A program made the translations under genes and the position numbers. This document shows, one piece after another, positions 1-7,108 of a stretch of DNA of 64,000 nucleotides. Numbering within the stretch: position 1 is the first letter of the stretch; each line of letters opens with the position of its first letter. The DNA is from Planktothrix paucivesiculata PCC 9631 (GTDB lineage: Bacteria; Cyanobacteriota; Cyanobacteriia; Cyanobacteriales; Microcoleaceae). The notes beneath the pieces were generated by a model that worked only from the letters and a program-made list of their open reading frames with translations, was not told where the DNA came from and ran no database searches. The DNA lies in NCBI RefSeq assembly GCF_900009265.2, contig NZ_LR735018.1, forward strand, positions 302,225 to 366,224, read 5' to 3'.

Positions 1-15
1 TAGACATCTCCGAAA
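1..15 (+). repeat. IS left terminal inverted repeat
   Basis: TAGACATCTCCGAAA is the exact reverse complement of 996-1010 and marks the left end of the insertion sequence. Confidence 0.9.
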
Positions 16-154
16 ATCCTCAAACGCCCTCTATCGCTACTTTTTGAGCCTCTAGCACTCCTGTGCCGGGTTCTCCTAAAGTAACGGATTCATAGGCTTT
101 TTCAGTTACATTAATAATAATTAATGAATTTTATTTCTGATATTCAATCATTTT

Positions 155-934
155 TCAAAAGTATTCTGGGCAATTCTTAGATGATAATACAATCGCTCCT
201 ATTCGCCATCTTATTAGTCCACATACTGTCAAGATTACTGCTTCATAATTTTGGCTCTTTAACCGAAATCTTTCGGAAGCAACTCGATAAATTTTTATCA
301 GTCTTATTAAATGTTCGACTACAATCCTTTGTTTGGCTTTTAACCGATTTTCTTCTCGATGTTCAAGGGATATTTCTTGATTCCTCGGTTTCTTATGTGG
401 TGTATTAATTGCTGTTTCCCCTACATAAGCTTTATCCCCCCTGTATTTTTGATGATTCCCCAATTCCTCCCTTCTTTCTCTCCACAATTTCAGATCGCTT
501 GTTGCTCCGGTATAACCCACAGCTACATCCACTATTTCTTTCCCGCTCGGCATGACAATGACTTGATTTTTAAACGTATGTGTTTTTTTCTTTCCTGAGT
601 AATATTTTTTCTGCTCTTCGTTGTCTATTGGTCTTTGCATGGGCTGTTCATAGCTATCTACTATTAACTCAAATTCCAGCAGAATTTCTTCTACCCACTC
701 CCAATCACTCTCGTTTTTTTTTACTTGCTCAACTAAACTGGCTGGCAGTAATTCTCTGAAGATTTTTATCCAGTTATGGAAAATATCATTCGCTGTTGAT
801 TCACTCACTTCAAACTGTAACCCTAACATTTGAAATGTGGGCATCTGATGCAGATAAATTAGAGTTAGTAAGATTTGTTCATCGACAATAGCCTTTTTGT
901 TTGCTGGGGATTCTTGTCCAGATAGCCTCTTAAT
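155..934 (-). pseudogene. IS5-family DDE transposase, N-terminus damaged
   Basis: The clear reading frame starts at an ATG at 844 (229 residues), but the same frame stays open up to 934. That upstream part reads as natural transposase sequence (EQILLTLIYLHQ directly before MPTFQ), with no usable start codon in it. A separate short frame from an ATG at 942 (MTKLRGYLDKNPQQ) runs in another phase and stops at 865, which suggests a frameshift or small deletion at the N-terminus. The catalytic core is present: first Asp in IVDSYEQP, second Asp in YRGDKAYVGE, and Glu in VVEHLIRLIK. This is the DDE_Tnp_4/IS5 pattern with a preceding helix-turn-helix (VSESTAND). The full protein is shorter than usual for the family. 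I call it a pseudogene with moderate certainty; programmed frameshifting is the alternative. Confidence 0.72.
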
Positions 935-995
935 TTAGTCATCTCTCCTTGGGGTAAAATCTAATTTTACCATCAAGTATCCCTCCCCATTTTTA

Positions 996-1010
996 TTTCG
1001 GAGATGTCTA
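996..1010 (-). repeat. IS right terminal inverted repeat
   Basis: TTTCGGAGATGTCTA is the exact reverse complement of bases 1-15 and closes the insertion sequence. Protein-coding sequence of the disrupted gene resumes at 1011. Confidence 0.9.
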
Positions 1011-1229
1011 TTTATTACCAATCATGGTTATCTTGATAATCCTACATTTCGGGGGATGAGACAAAGTTTAGAGAAAACCTTTGATGAAATCTATATAATA
1101 GATTTACATGGTAATAGTAAGAAAAAAGAAGTGACTCCCAATGGTTTACCCGATAAAAATGTATTTGATATTCAGCAGGGAGTCGCAGTTTGTTTTATGA
1201 TTAAATATCCCCAGGAGAAAACAGTATGA
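1011..1229 (+). pseudogene. Type IIG/ISP restriction-modification enzyme, internal fragment 1
   Basis: The frame opening directly after the insertion sequence reads FITNHGYLDNP, RGMRQSL, DEIYIIDLHGNS and NVFDIQQGVAV. These segments are typical of the region after the N6-adenine methyltransferase core in single-chain (type IIG/ISP) restriction-modification enzymes. The NPPY methyltransferase motif and everything upstream are absent from the window. The frame ends at a TGA (1227-1229) that overlaps the hicB start as ATGA. The protein resumes in the same phase at 1659, on the far side of hicBA. It is a non-functional relic, cut by an IS on the left and split by a toxin-antitoxin cassette on the right. 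Confidence 0.78.
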
Positions 1230-1429
1230 AATGGCGTGTTATTTTAGAACCTGACCCTGAAACCGGAGATTGGGCTATTTGGTGTCCAGAGTTACCCGGT
1301 TGTGTTTCAGCAGGCGAAACGGAAGCAGAAGCTTTAGAAAATATTCGCGAAGCGATCGCACTTTATCTCGAACCTGATACGATTACATTAAAAGCAGGAT
1401 CTCTCATGCGAGAGGTTTCTGTGATATGA
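1226..1429 (+). CDS. hicB: HicB-family antitoxin
   Basis: This 67-residue protein has the HicB partial-RNase-H-like fold signature: MKWRVILEPDPETGDWAIW, then CPELPGCVSAGETEAEALENI. It neutralises the HicA mRNA interferase. It lacks the C-terminal DNA-binding extension found in longer HicB proteins, so autoregulation by this protein alone is uncertain. Its stop overlaps the hicA start (ATGA at 1426-1429), and its own start overlaps the end of the upstream restriction-modification fragment. The antitoxin-first order is the less common arrangement for hicAB loci but is frequent in cyanobacteria. The pair lies inside a split restriction-modification gene. Confidence 0.9.
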   Translation: MKWRVILEPDPETGDWAIWCPELPGCVSAGETEAEALENIREAIALYLEPDTITLKAGSLMREVSVI

Positions 1430-1650
1430 CTCGTATCCGCAGAATGAATGTAGATGAAGTTGAAAGTATCTTAAAAAATTATGGTTTTGAGTTGGTTTCA
1501 CAGAAGGGTAGTCATCGCAAGTGGCGCAATTTAGATCGTCAACTTCAAACGATTGTACCCTATCACAAGGGGCGTAATTTACCTCTCGGTACGTTACGCA
1601 ATATTATGATCAATGCTGACATTCCAGAAACAGAATGGAAAACTGAGTAG
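1426..1650 (+). CDS. hicA: HicA-family mRNA interferase toxin
   Basis: This 74-residue protein has the double-stranded-RNA-binding-like HicA fold. The expected catalytic histidine is His30 in SQKGSHRKW, followed by IVPYHKGRNLPLGTLRNIM, the usual HicA C-terminal strand and helix. HicA toxins cleave mRNA independently of translation. The gene overlaps hicB by 4 nt, so the two are translationally coupled. Both genes look intact. Downstream, the second part of the split restriction-modification gene begins 8 nt after the stop codon. Confidence 0.9.
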   Translation: MTRIRRMNVDEVESILKNYGFELVSQKGSHRKWRNLDRQLQTIVPYHKGRNLPLGTLRNIMINADIPETEWKTE

Positions 1651-1658
1651 AATAATTT

Positions 1659-2276
1659 ATGACCAAGTTTTATCATATTGATATTTGGGGTTCACGGGAA
1701 GATAAGTATAGTTATCTTAACGAAAATGATTTTACTACAATTGAGTGGAAAGAAATTTTTCCTACTTCACCTTTTTATCTTTTTATCCCTCAAAACCAAG
1801 ATTTATTAGCAGAATATAATAAATCTTGGAAAATTACAGATATATTTCCTGTTAACTCTGTAGGAATAGTAACTGCTAGAGATAATTTTGCTATAGCTTT
1901 TGATCCAGATATTTTAAGAAAACGGATAGAAGATTTTAGAAATTTTAATATTAATGATGATGTTATTGCTAAAAAATATGAAATCAATGATACTCATGCT
2001 TGGAAAATTAAAAATAGTAGACAGTCATTAGCAAATAATCCTGAATGGGAAAAATACTTTACTTATTGTCTCTATCGTCCCTTTGACCGGAGAAATTATT
2101 ATCATCATGACAATCTAGTGGAACGTCCTAGAAATGAAGTAATGCGTCATCTCTTAGCAGGAAATAACATAGCAATTTATACTTGTCGTCAGATTATAAG
2201 TGACTCATGGCAGCATTCTCTAGTCACTAATAATTTAACTGATGATTGTTATGTTTCTAATAATAATCGCCAATAG
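1659..2276 (+). pseudogene. Type IIG/ISP restriction-modification enzyme, fragment 2
   Basis: This is 205 residues of the specificity/C-terminal part of the same restriction-modification enzyme. FYHIDIWGSREDKYSYL, SPFYLFIPQNQDLL, WKITDIFPVNSVGIVTARD and CLYRPFDRRNYYH are typical of type IIG/ISP proteins. It is in the same phase as fragment 1: removing 1227-1658 (432 nt) would join the two in frame. At the 3' end the frame reads VSNNNRQ and stops where transposase sequence begins, so the final part, normally a longer C-terminal domain, is missing. The ATG at 1659 lies in the coding sequence and need not be a real start. It is a relic. Confidence 0.75.
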
Positions 2277-2982
2277 AGGGAGGCTGGATGAATTGAATGA
2301 CAGACAATATAAGAGTTTATTAGTGGTATCAGAAGTTTATCGTCAACAGCAATGGATGTATGATCATAACAAACAAAGTATTTCCGACAGAATCGTAAGT
2401 TTAAGCCAACCCCATATTCGTCCAATTGTCCGAGGAAAAGCCGGAACGTCAGTAGAATTTGGAGCCAAATTGTCTGCTAGTTGTATGGATGAATATGTAT
2501 TTCTTGACCGGATTAGTTGGGATAATTTTAACGAATCATGTGATTTAAAAGCACAAATAGAGGCTTTTAAAGAATATACGGGACATTATCCTGAGTCAGT
2601 CCATGTAGATAAAATTTACCGAACTAGAGACAACCGAGCTTGGTGTAAAGAAAAGGGGATTAGAATGAGTGGCCCCCCGTTAGGTAGACCTCCAGTAAAT
2701 ATTAGTAAAGCTACTAAGAAGCAGGCGTCAGAAGATGAAAAGATTCGGAATTCTATTGAAGGCAAATTTGGCCAAGGAAAAAGAAGATTTAGCCTGAATC
2801 GGATTATGAATAAACTAGCTCATACTTCCGAAACGGCAATTGCTATTACTTTTTTAGTCATGAATCTCTCTGTGATTCTTAGACAGATTTTGGGGTCAAT
2901 TTTTTTATTCCATTACTTTTTTCAAGTCATTGATTATGACAAGTTATCTCTTAACTCATTACCTCGAAAAAAACTTATCTGA
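2275..2982 (+). pseudogene. IS5-type transposase, C-terminal fragment
   Basis: The C-terminal part of a DDE transposase of a kind very common in cyanobacteria: LLVVSEVYRQQQWMYDH, SLSQPHIRPIVRGKAG, EFGAKLS, HVDKIYRTRDNR, GPPLGRPP and NSIEGKFGQGKRRFSLNRI. The N-terminal half is missing. The frame is open from an ATG at 2242, but 2242-2275 overlaps the end of the restriction-modification fragment in another phase, so that start is chimeric. The last Asp and Glu of the catalytic triad are visible (HVDKIYRT, SIEGKFGQ). With no N-terminus the protein cannot be an active transposase. Confidence 0.75.
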
Positions 2983-3046
2983 CCTTCTGACTTCATTAGC
3001 TAGTTAATCATTCGTTTCCTTTTCTGTTACTTTTTCAGCAAGCCCT
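2275..3046 (+). mobile_element. 5'-truncated IS remnant
   Basis: The remnant spans the transposase fragment and the following roughly 60 nt. The left end is lost at the junction with the restriction-modification gene. The right end is probably near 3035-3046, where the sequence TCAGCAAGCCCT also supplies the last codons and stop of the convergent PIN gene. With only one end present, no terminal repeat can be paired, so the right boundary is inferred. Confidence 0.5.
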
Positions 3047-3448
3047 ATTTAAAAAATCTCTAGCTGTTAAAATAGGGATATTTTCATGGTTTTCTAAGGT
3101 TAATAAATCCCGATCTCCTGTAATAATATAATCTGCTTGAGACGCGATCGCAGTTGCTAAAATAATCCAATCATTCGGATCTCTTAATTCAGGAAAAGAG
3201 CGTTTGGGAATAGAATAAATTTCTACCGAATTTCTGATTCCATCCATTAAGTTATGGACTTCAAACCCCCAAGATTGGAGTTTAAGTTTAAATTTATTTT
3301 GACTTAATGTTATTGCTAACTCCGTCAATAATTCTTCAGAAGCGCATACATTAATCCCTCCAATCTCGCCTAATTTCAAAATTTCATCAGGTCTGCCATC
3401 CCATAACCAACCGGAGATAAAAATATTGGTATCTAATACAACTTTCAT
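3035..3448 (-). CDS. PIN-domain ribonuclease toxin (VapC-like)
   Basis: This 137-residue PIN domain begins MKVVLDTNIFISGW, with the first catalytic Asp at residue 6. The conserved Glu lies in LLTELAITL, and the C-terminal acidic cluster is DPNDWIILATA and YIITGDRDLLTL. It belongs to the branch annotated as putative toxin-antitoxin toxin component, PIN family. I chose the ATG at 3448 because it gives the canonical N-terminus and overlaps the antitoxin stop as ATGA. The longer upstream frame only reads through antitoxin sequence. The last residues (NRAC) coincide with the end of the neighbouring IS remnant, so the natural C-terminus may have been replaced. Confidence 0.85.
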   Translation of the reverse strand: MKVVLDTNIFISGWLWDGRPDEILKLGEIGGINVCASEELLTELAITLSQNKFKLKLQSWGFEVHNLMDGIRNSVEIYSIPKRSFPELRDPNDWIILATAIASQADYIITGDRDLLTLENHENIPILTARDFLNRAC

Positions 3449-3729
3449 GATTCTGATTTTCCTTCTAAATTCATTTGATGTCTCACTTCTTTGACGATTG
3501 CACAAATTTCTTCCATTGTCATTGGATTGGGATCAGGTTCAGATTCATCTCTACGCCGTCTGAATTCTTCCCAATCAAATAGTTTTTTAACTTTTTTAAA
3601 AAGTAAGCCTTCTTCCGTAATTGCTACTTTATATTGATCCCCTGGTGTCAGTTGGGTTTGTAATTCTGGGGGAATGTCTAAGTTTCCCTCGGCGTTGACA
3701 GTAACAGTTAGGGTGACAGTTGTTTCCAT
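3445..3729 (-). CDS. AbrB/SpoVT-like antitoxin
   Basis: This 94-residue protein starts TVTLTVTVNAEGNLDIPPEL, the swapped-hairpin AbrB DNA-binding pattern, followed by GDQYKVAITEEGLLFKKV. The C-terminal part (DWEEFRRRRDESEPDP, MTMEEICAIVKEVRHQ) is helical and likely wraps the PIN toxin. It sits directly upstream of the PIN gene with a 4-nt overlap, so the pair should be co-transcribed and autoregulated, as is usual for such antitoxins. Confidence 0.82.
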   Translation of the reverse strand: METTVTLTVTVNAEGNLDIPPELQTQLTPGDQYKVAITEEGLLFKKVKKLFDWEEFRRRRDESEPDPNPMTMEEICAIVKEVRHQMNLEGKSES

Positions 3730-3804
3730 ATTGCTGACTTCCTAATTTTTCTAATTCTAGTTTAGCTGAATTTTTACTGGAGTAACGGGTGTTTTTGGTC
3801 TTGA

Positions 3805-5022
3805 TTAATTCTTCTCAGTTGCTAATTGTTTCTGACAAAATTTATAGGCAGAATAGGCTAAAGTTACCACTCCCGTAATAATTGCCGATTCATCAATTTC
3901 AAACTTAGGATGATGCAAGGGATAATTATGTTTATTTTTGTGTCCGACACCCAACCGAAACATCATTCCGGGTGCATAATCTAAATAGACAGAAAAATCC
4001 TCTGCTCCTAAGGAGGGTTCGGGTAAATTTACAACCGCACCAGACCCAAAAGCCTCCCTAACACTTTCTTCGACAATTTGAGTTAACATCGGATCATTCT
4101 GCACCGAAGGAACACCCCGACGATAATTTAACTCATAATTTGCCCCATACATTTGGCAGATATTAGCAACAATTTGTTCTATCCAACCGGGTAAAGTTTC
4201 GTAGGTTTCAGGATGAAGCGATCGCACAGTTCCTAATAGTTTAACCTGATCCGCAATAATATTAGGTGCCCGTCCGCCCATAATTTGACCAATGGATAAA
4301 ACCACAGGTCTTAAAGGGTTTTGAGTGCGACTAATCGCCTGTTGTAACATTGTAATTACCTGCGCCGCGATCCAAATCGCATCCTTCGCTTCATGAGGTC
4401 GCGCCCCATGACCCGACTCTCCGATAATAGTTAATTCCAAATCATCCGCCGCCGCCGTTAACGCACCCGATCGCAGTCCCACGCATCCGGCGGGAATACT
4501 GGGGAATACATGAACCCCCAAAATCGCTGCAACGTCCTCCATGACGTTATCATGCACCATCCAGGTTGCCCCCTTAGCAATTTCCTCCGCAGGTTGGAAA
4601 AGAAACCTCACTTTCCCGGGAAACTCCTGGTCTAGCTGAGATAACAGCATCGCTGTGCCTAACCCTAATGTGGTGTGCAGGTCGTGTCCGCAAGCGTGCA
4701 TGACCCCCATCTGTCGGGAAGCATACTCTAACCCGGTTAATTCGGTCATCGGCAGGGCATCCATATCGGTGCGAATAGCAAACCAACGGGGGTTGGTGGT
4801 GTTTCCCTTGAATTCTCCCACGACTCCCGTTGTCCCCACGCCTTCTTGTACCTTAATCCCACAGGAGGACAACACCCCGGCGACATAGGCGGAGGTTTGA
4901 TATTCTTGACCACTGAGTTCTGGATGGGCATGAATATGGCGACGAATCTCAATTAAACGAGGTGATAAAGTTGTAGCAATATCTTTAATTTTTTCCAGCA
5001 TAGAGGGCGACTTCTGGGTCAT
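3805..5022 (-). CDS. M20-family amidohydrolase (N-acyl-amino-acid hydrolase type)
   Basis: This 405-residue cytoplasmic metallopeptidase-family enzyme is related to hippurate hydrolase, IAA-amino-acid hydrolase and N-acetyl-L,L-diaminopimelate deacetylase. Metal and catalytic residues are visible: RRHIHAHPELSG near residue 30, IRTDMDALPM near 85, MHACGHD with Cys111 and His113, and PAEE with Glu146 and Glu147. The dimerisation domain follows (TIIGESGHGARPH onward), and SLGAEDFSVYL and HHPKFEIDE are near the C-terminus. It removes an acyl group from an N-acyl amino acid; the true substrate cannot be told from sequence. Met8 is an alternative start. It stands alone, about 120 nt downstream of the amylase gene on the same strand with a possible hairpin between. 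Confidence 0.88.
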   Translation of the reverse strand: MTQKSPSMLEKIKDIATTLSPRLIEIRRHIHAHPELSGQEYQTSAYVAGVLSSCGIKVQEGVGTTGVVGEFKGNTTNPRWFAIRTDMDALPMTELTGLEYASRQMGVMHACGHDLHTTLGLGTAMLLSQLDQEFPGKVRFLFQPAEEIAKGATWMVHDNVMEDVAAILGVHVFPSIPAGCVGLRSGALTAAADDLELTIIGESGHGARPHEAKDAIWIAAQVITMLQQAISRTQNPLRPVVLSIGQIMGGRAPNIIADQVKLLGTVRSLHPETYETLPGWIEQIVANICQMYGANYELNYRRGVPSVQNDPMLTQIVEESVREAFGSGAVVNLPEPSLGAEDFSVYLDYAPGMMFRLGVGHKNKHNYPLHHPKFEIDESAIITGVVTLAYSAYKFCQKQLATEKN

Positions 5023-5089
5023 AATCTGATGAAACTATTAATAATTAGACTAAGGTAGATTTTTTATTATAAAGTAATTCTATAACAGT

Positions 5090-5112
5090 AGGGTATGACC
5101 TTGCCATACCCT
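5090..5112 (-). terminator. Hairpin between amylase and amidohydrolase genes
   Basis: AGGGTATG and CATACCCT form a perfect 8-bp stem with a 7-nt loop, just past the amylase stop on the minus strand. There is no strong U-run after it, so termination is only plausible. Confidence 0.4.
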
Positions 5113-5140
5113 CGGGTAAAACTTCTATTTACCTAGAAAA

Positions 5141-6613
5141 TCAAGAATTGGCTAAAATTATTCCCTGACGGGGAAGAAGATAGACCTCTAATTCCGTTGT
5201 GTGATTTTCTTGTTTCCAACTAAACTTACATTCTCCATAAATTAACTGATTAGGACGAGTTTTTAAATCGGTAACTATCAGGTTAATTACGGCTGATTCT
5301 GTTCCCGAATTCACCATCATAATTAATTCCTCATTCTCCAAACATCGAGTAAATCCATAAACCATATCCTCAGCATATAATATATTGTAAGAACCTGTTC
5401 TTAAAGCTGGATATTGGTGACGAATAGCAATCAATTTTTTGTGATAGTCTAAAATATCTTGATGCCAAGAATCTTGCATCGGAAAACTGCGGCGAGAGTC
5501 AGGATCAAGGTGTCCTTCCAAACCGACTTCATCCCCATAATAAATACTAGGCGCACCTGGAAAAGTAAATAACAATAAGGTTGCTAATTCAACACTCGCT
5601 TTATCTCCTCCCGCCACACTAATTAATCGGGCAGTATCGTGACTATCGAGTAAATTCAATTGAGTTAGTTGAATTTCCCAAGGATATAACTCTAATAAAT
5701 CTTGTACTTTTTCTCCATATTCTTTAGCAGATAGAGCCGGATAGGGAAAATAGGAAGGGCTTTCGACTAACTCCATTTTAACGCGATCGCCTGCGGTAAA
5801 AGCAATAGTCGGAGCCGTAAATAAATAATTCATCACCCCATCAAATTGCGTCCCATCTAACCATTCTCGGGAATCTCCCCACACTTCCCCAACAATATAA
5901 GCCTCTGGATTAATAGCCTTAACTCTATCTCGAAATTCCTGCCAAAAACCAGGAGTTTTGACTTCAAAAGGCACATCTAAGCGCCAACCATCAATCCCAA
6001 AATCAATCCAATATTCAGCAATTTCCATGATATATTCCCTGACTTGAGGGTTATCATGATTAAATTGAGGTAAAGCCCGATTTCCAACCCAACCCACATA
6101 ATTAGCAGGTTTACTGCCATCATAAGCAGATAAGGGCCAATCTTCAATTTTAAACCAATCTAACCAAGGAGAATGGGAGCCGTTTTCTAAAATATCATGA
6201 AACTGGAAAAAGCCGCGACTTGCATGGTTAAATACCCCATCTAAAACAATTTTAATCTGGCGTTGATGGGCTGCATCTAATAACTCTTGAAAAGCCGTAT
6301 TTCCTCCCAGTATGGGGTCAATTTGATAATAATCGTGGGTATGGTAACGATGATTAGAAGCCGACTGAAAAATAGGAGTAAAATAAATCGCATTAATCCC
6401 TAAATCCTGTAAATAATCTAATTGTTCAATCACCCCCCATAAATTGCCTCCTTTATATCCCTGTAAACTCGGTGGTAAATCCCATTGTTCCCAGCGATCG
6501 GATTTTAACAATTTTTTGCGCGGAATAGCGGCTTGAGCAAAGCGATCTGGAAAAATTTGATAAAATACTGCGTGTTTAACCCAATCTGGAGTTTGTATTT
6601 GCATAGTAATCAT
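5141..6613 (-). CDS. GH13 alpha-amylase family glycosidase
   Basis: This 490-residue cytoplasmic enzyme of the cyclomaltodextrinase/neopullulanase-like GH13 group begins WVKHAVFYQIFPDRFAQ. The four GH13 regions are visible: region I in VLDGVFNHAS; region II in DGWRLDVPFE (nucleophile Asp near 213); region III in VGEVWGD (acid/base Glu near 243); and region IV in LLDSHDTARL (Asp near 326). There is no signal peptide. It probably trims maltodextrins released from glycogen. The ATG at 6613 overlaps the stop of the upstream small gene by one base (TAATG); Met4 at 6604 is equally possible, and neither has a clear ribosome-binding site. Confidence 0.9.
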   Translation of the reverse strand: MITMQIQTPDWVKHAVFYQIFPDRFAQAAIPRKKLLKSDRWEQWDLPPSLQGYKGGNLWGVIEQLDYLQDLGINAIYFTPIFQSASNHRYHTHDYYQIDPILGGNTAFQELLDAAHQRQIKIVLDGVFNHASRGFFQFHDILENGSHSPWLDWFKIEDWPLSAYDGSKPANYVGWVGNRALPQFNHDNPQVREYIMEIAEYWIDFGIDGWRLDVPFEVKTPGFWQEFRDRVKAINPEAYIVGEVWGDSREWLDGTQFDGVMNYLFTAPTIAFTAGDRVKMELVESPSYFPYPALSAKEYGEKVQDLLELYPWEIQLTQLNLLDSHDTARLISVAGGDKASVELATLLLFTFPGAPSIYYGDEVGLEGHLDPDSRRSFPMQDSWHQDILDYHKKLIAIRHQYPALRTGSYNILYAEDMVYGFTRCLENEELIMMVNSGTESAVINLIVTDLKTRPNQLIYGECKFSWKQENHTTELEVYLLPRQGIILANS

Positions 6614-6963
6614 TAAACTTGTTTAGAATCTGGAAATTTGCATTTGACTTGAACTTCTAAATTACTTTCTGCCGATCCTTCAGTAATGTAAGGAATACCA
6701 GCTTTTCCACCCATTTTAATAGAGAATTTTAGGGTGACTTCTTCAATTTCTGCTGCTCCAAAATCTTTAAAAGCACTAACAGCCATTTTTGAATAAACTC
6801 GAATTAAATTACGAGCCTGTTGCAATTGATTAATGACTTGAGTTTGAACACCTCTTTCTTCTTCATAAAGATCATCATCAGTTTCAGAATTGACATTAGA
6901 ATTAAGTTGGACGTGATAAATTTGGCCATCCGCTTTATAGGCAAACTGTTCTATTTCAGACAT
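6613..6963 (-). CDS. Trypco1-like (CU044_2847 family) small protein
   Basis: This 116-residue protein matches the shape of the trypsin-co-occurring domain 1 family. It has a short N-terminal strand pair (FAYKADGQIYHVQL), a central helix, then DFGAAEIEEVTLKFSIKMGGKAGIP and a final strand (NLEVQVKCKF). In the literature Trypco domains accompany predicted conflict systems built around trypsin-like proteases, STAND NTPases and caspase-like effectors. Here the gene is divergent from such a protein, about 145 nt away, which supports the call. A purine-rich ribosome-binding site (GGGGTGAG) precedes the ATG at 6963; a GTG directly before it is less likely. It overlaps the amylase start by 1 bp, so the two may be co-transcribed despite unrelated roles. 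Confidence 0.68.
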   Translation of the reverse strand: MSEIEQFAYKADGQIYHVQLNSNVNSETDDDLYEEERGVQTQVINQLQQARNLIRVYSKMAVSAFKDFGAAEIEEVTLKFSIKMGGKAGIPYITEGSAESNLEVQVKCKFPDSKQV

Positions 6964-7108
6964 CACTCACCCCTATTAATATTTATATTTATTTTACGTC
7001 AATTTCTTGGCACTTTTCCTGATCGTAGAGTTAGAATCAAGAAGAATACCTACTAAAGCCTCAAGGTAATCCTTAGATAGCTTTGTATTTTATACCCAAC
7101 CTAACTGT

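Larger units (their letters stand above)
1..1010 (-). mobile_element. IS5-like insertion sequence, about 1.0 kb
   Basis: The segment is bounded by a perfect 15-bp inverted repeat, TAGACATCTCCGAAA at 1-15 and its reverse complement at 996-1010, and carries one DDE transposase gene on the minus strand. Size, terminal repeats and transposase type fit the IS5 family. The window begins exactly at the left terminal repeat, so any target duplication cannot be checked. The right end abuts a restriction-modification coding frame that continues from 1011 with no non-coding gap, so the element sits inside that gene. The transposase lacks a normal N-terminus, so the copy is probably no longer autonomous. 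Confidence 0.88.

Noticed and set aside
1225-1662. TATGA on both sides of hicBA as a target-site duplication
   Set aside because: TATGA occurs at 1225-1229 and 1658-1662, but excision at these copies (433 nt) would not restore the R-M frame, whereas excising 432 nt does. The match is probably due to ATGA start/stop overlaps.
4574-4952. Open frames on both strands inside the amidohydrolase gene
   Set aside because: They are shadows of the conserved M20 coding sequence, which has all its catalytic residues in the main frame.
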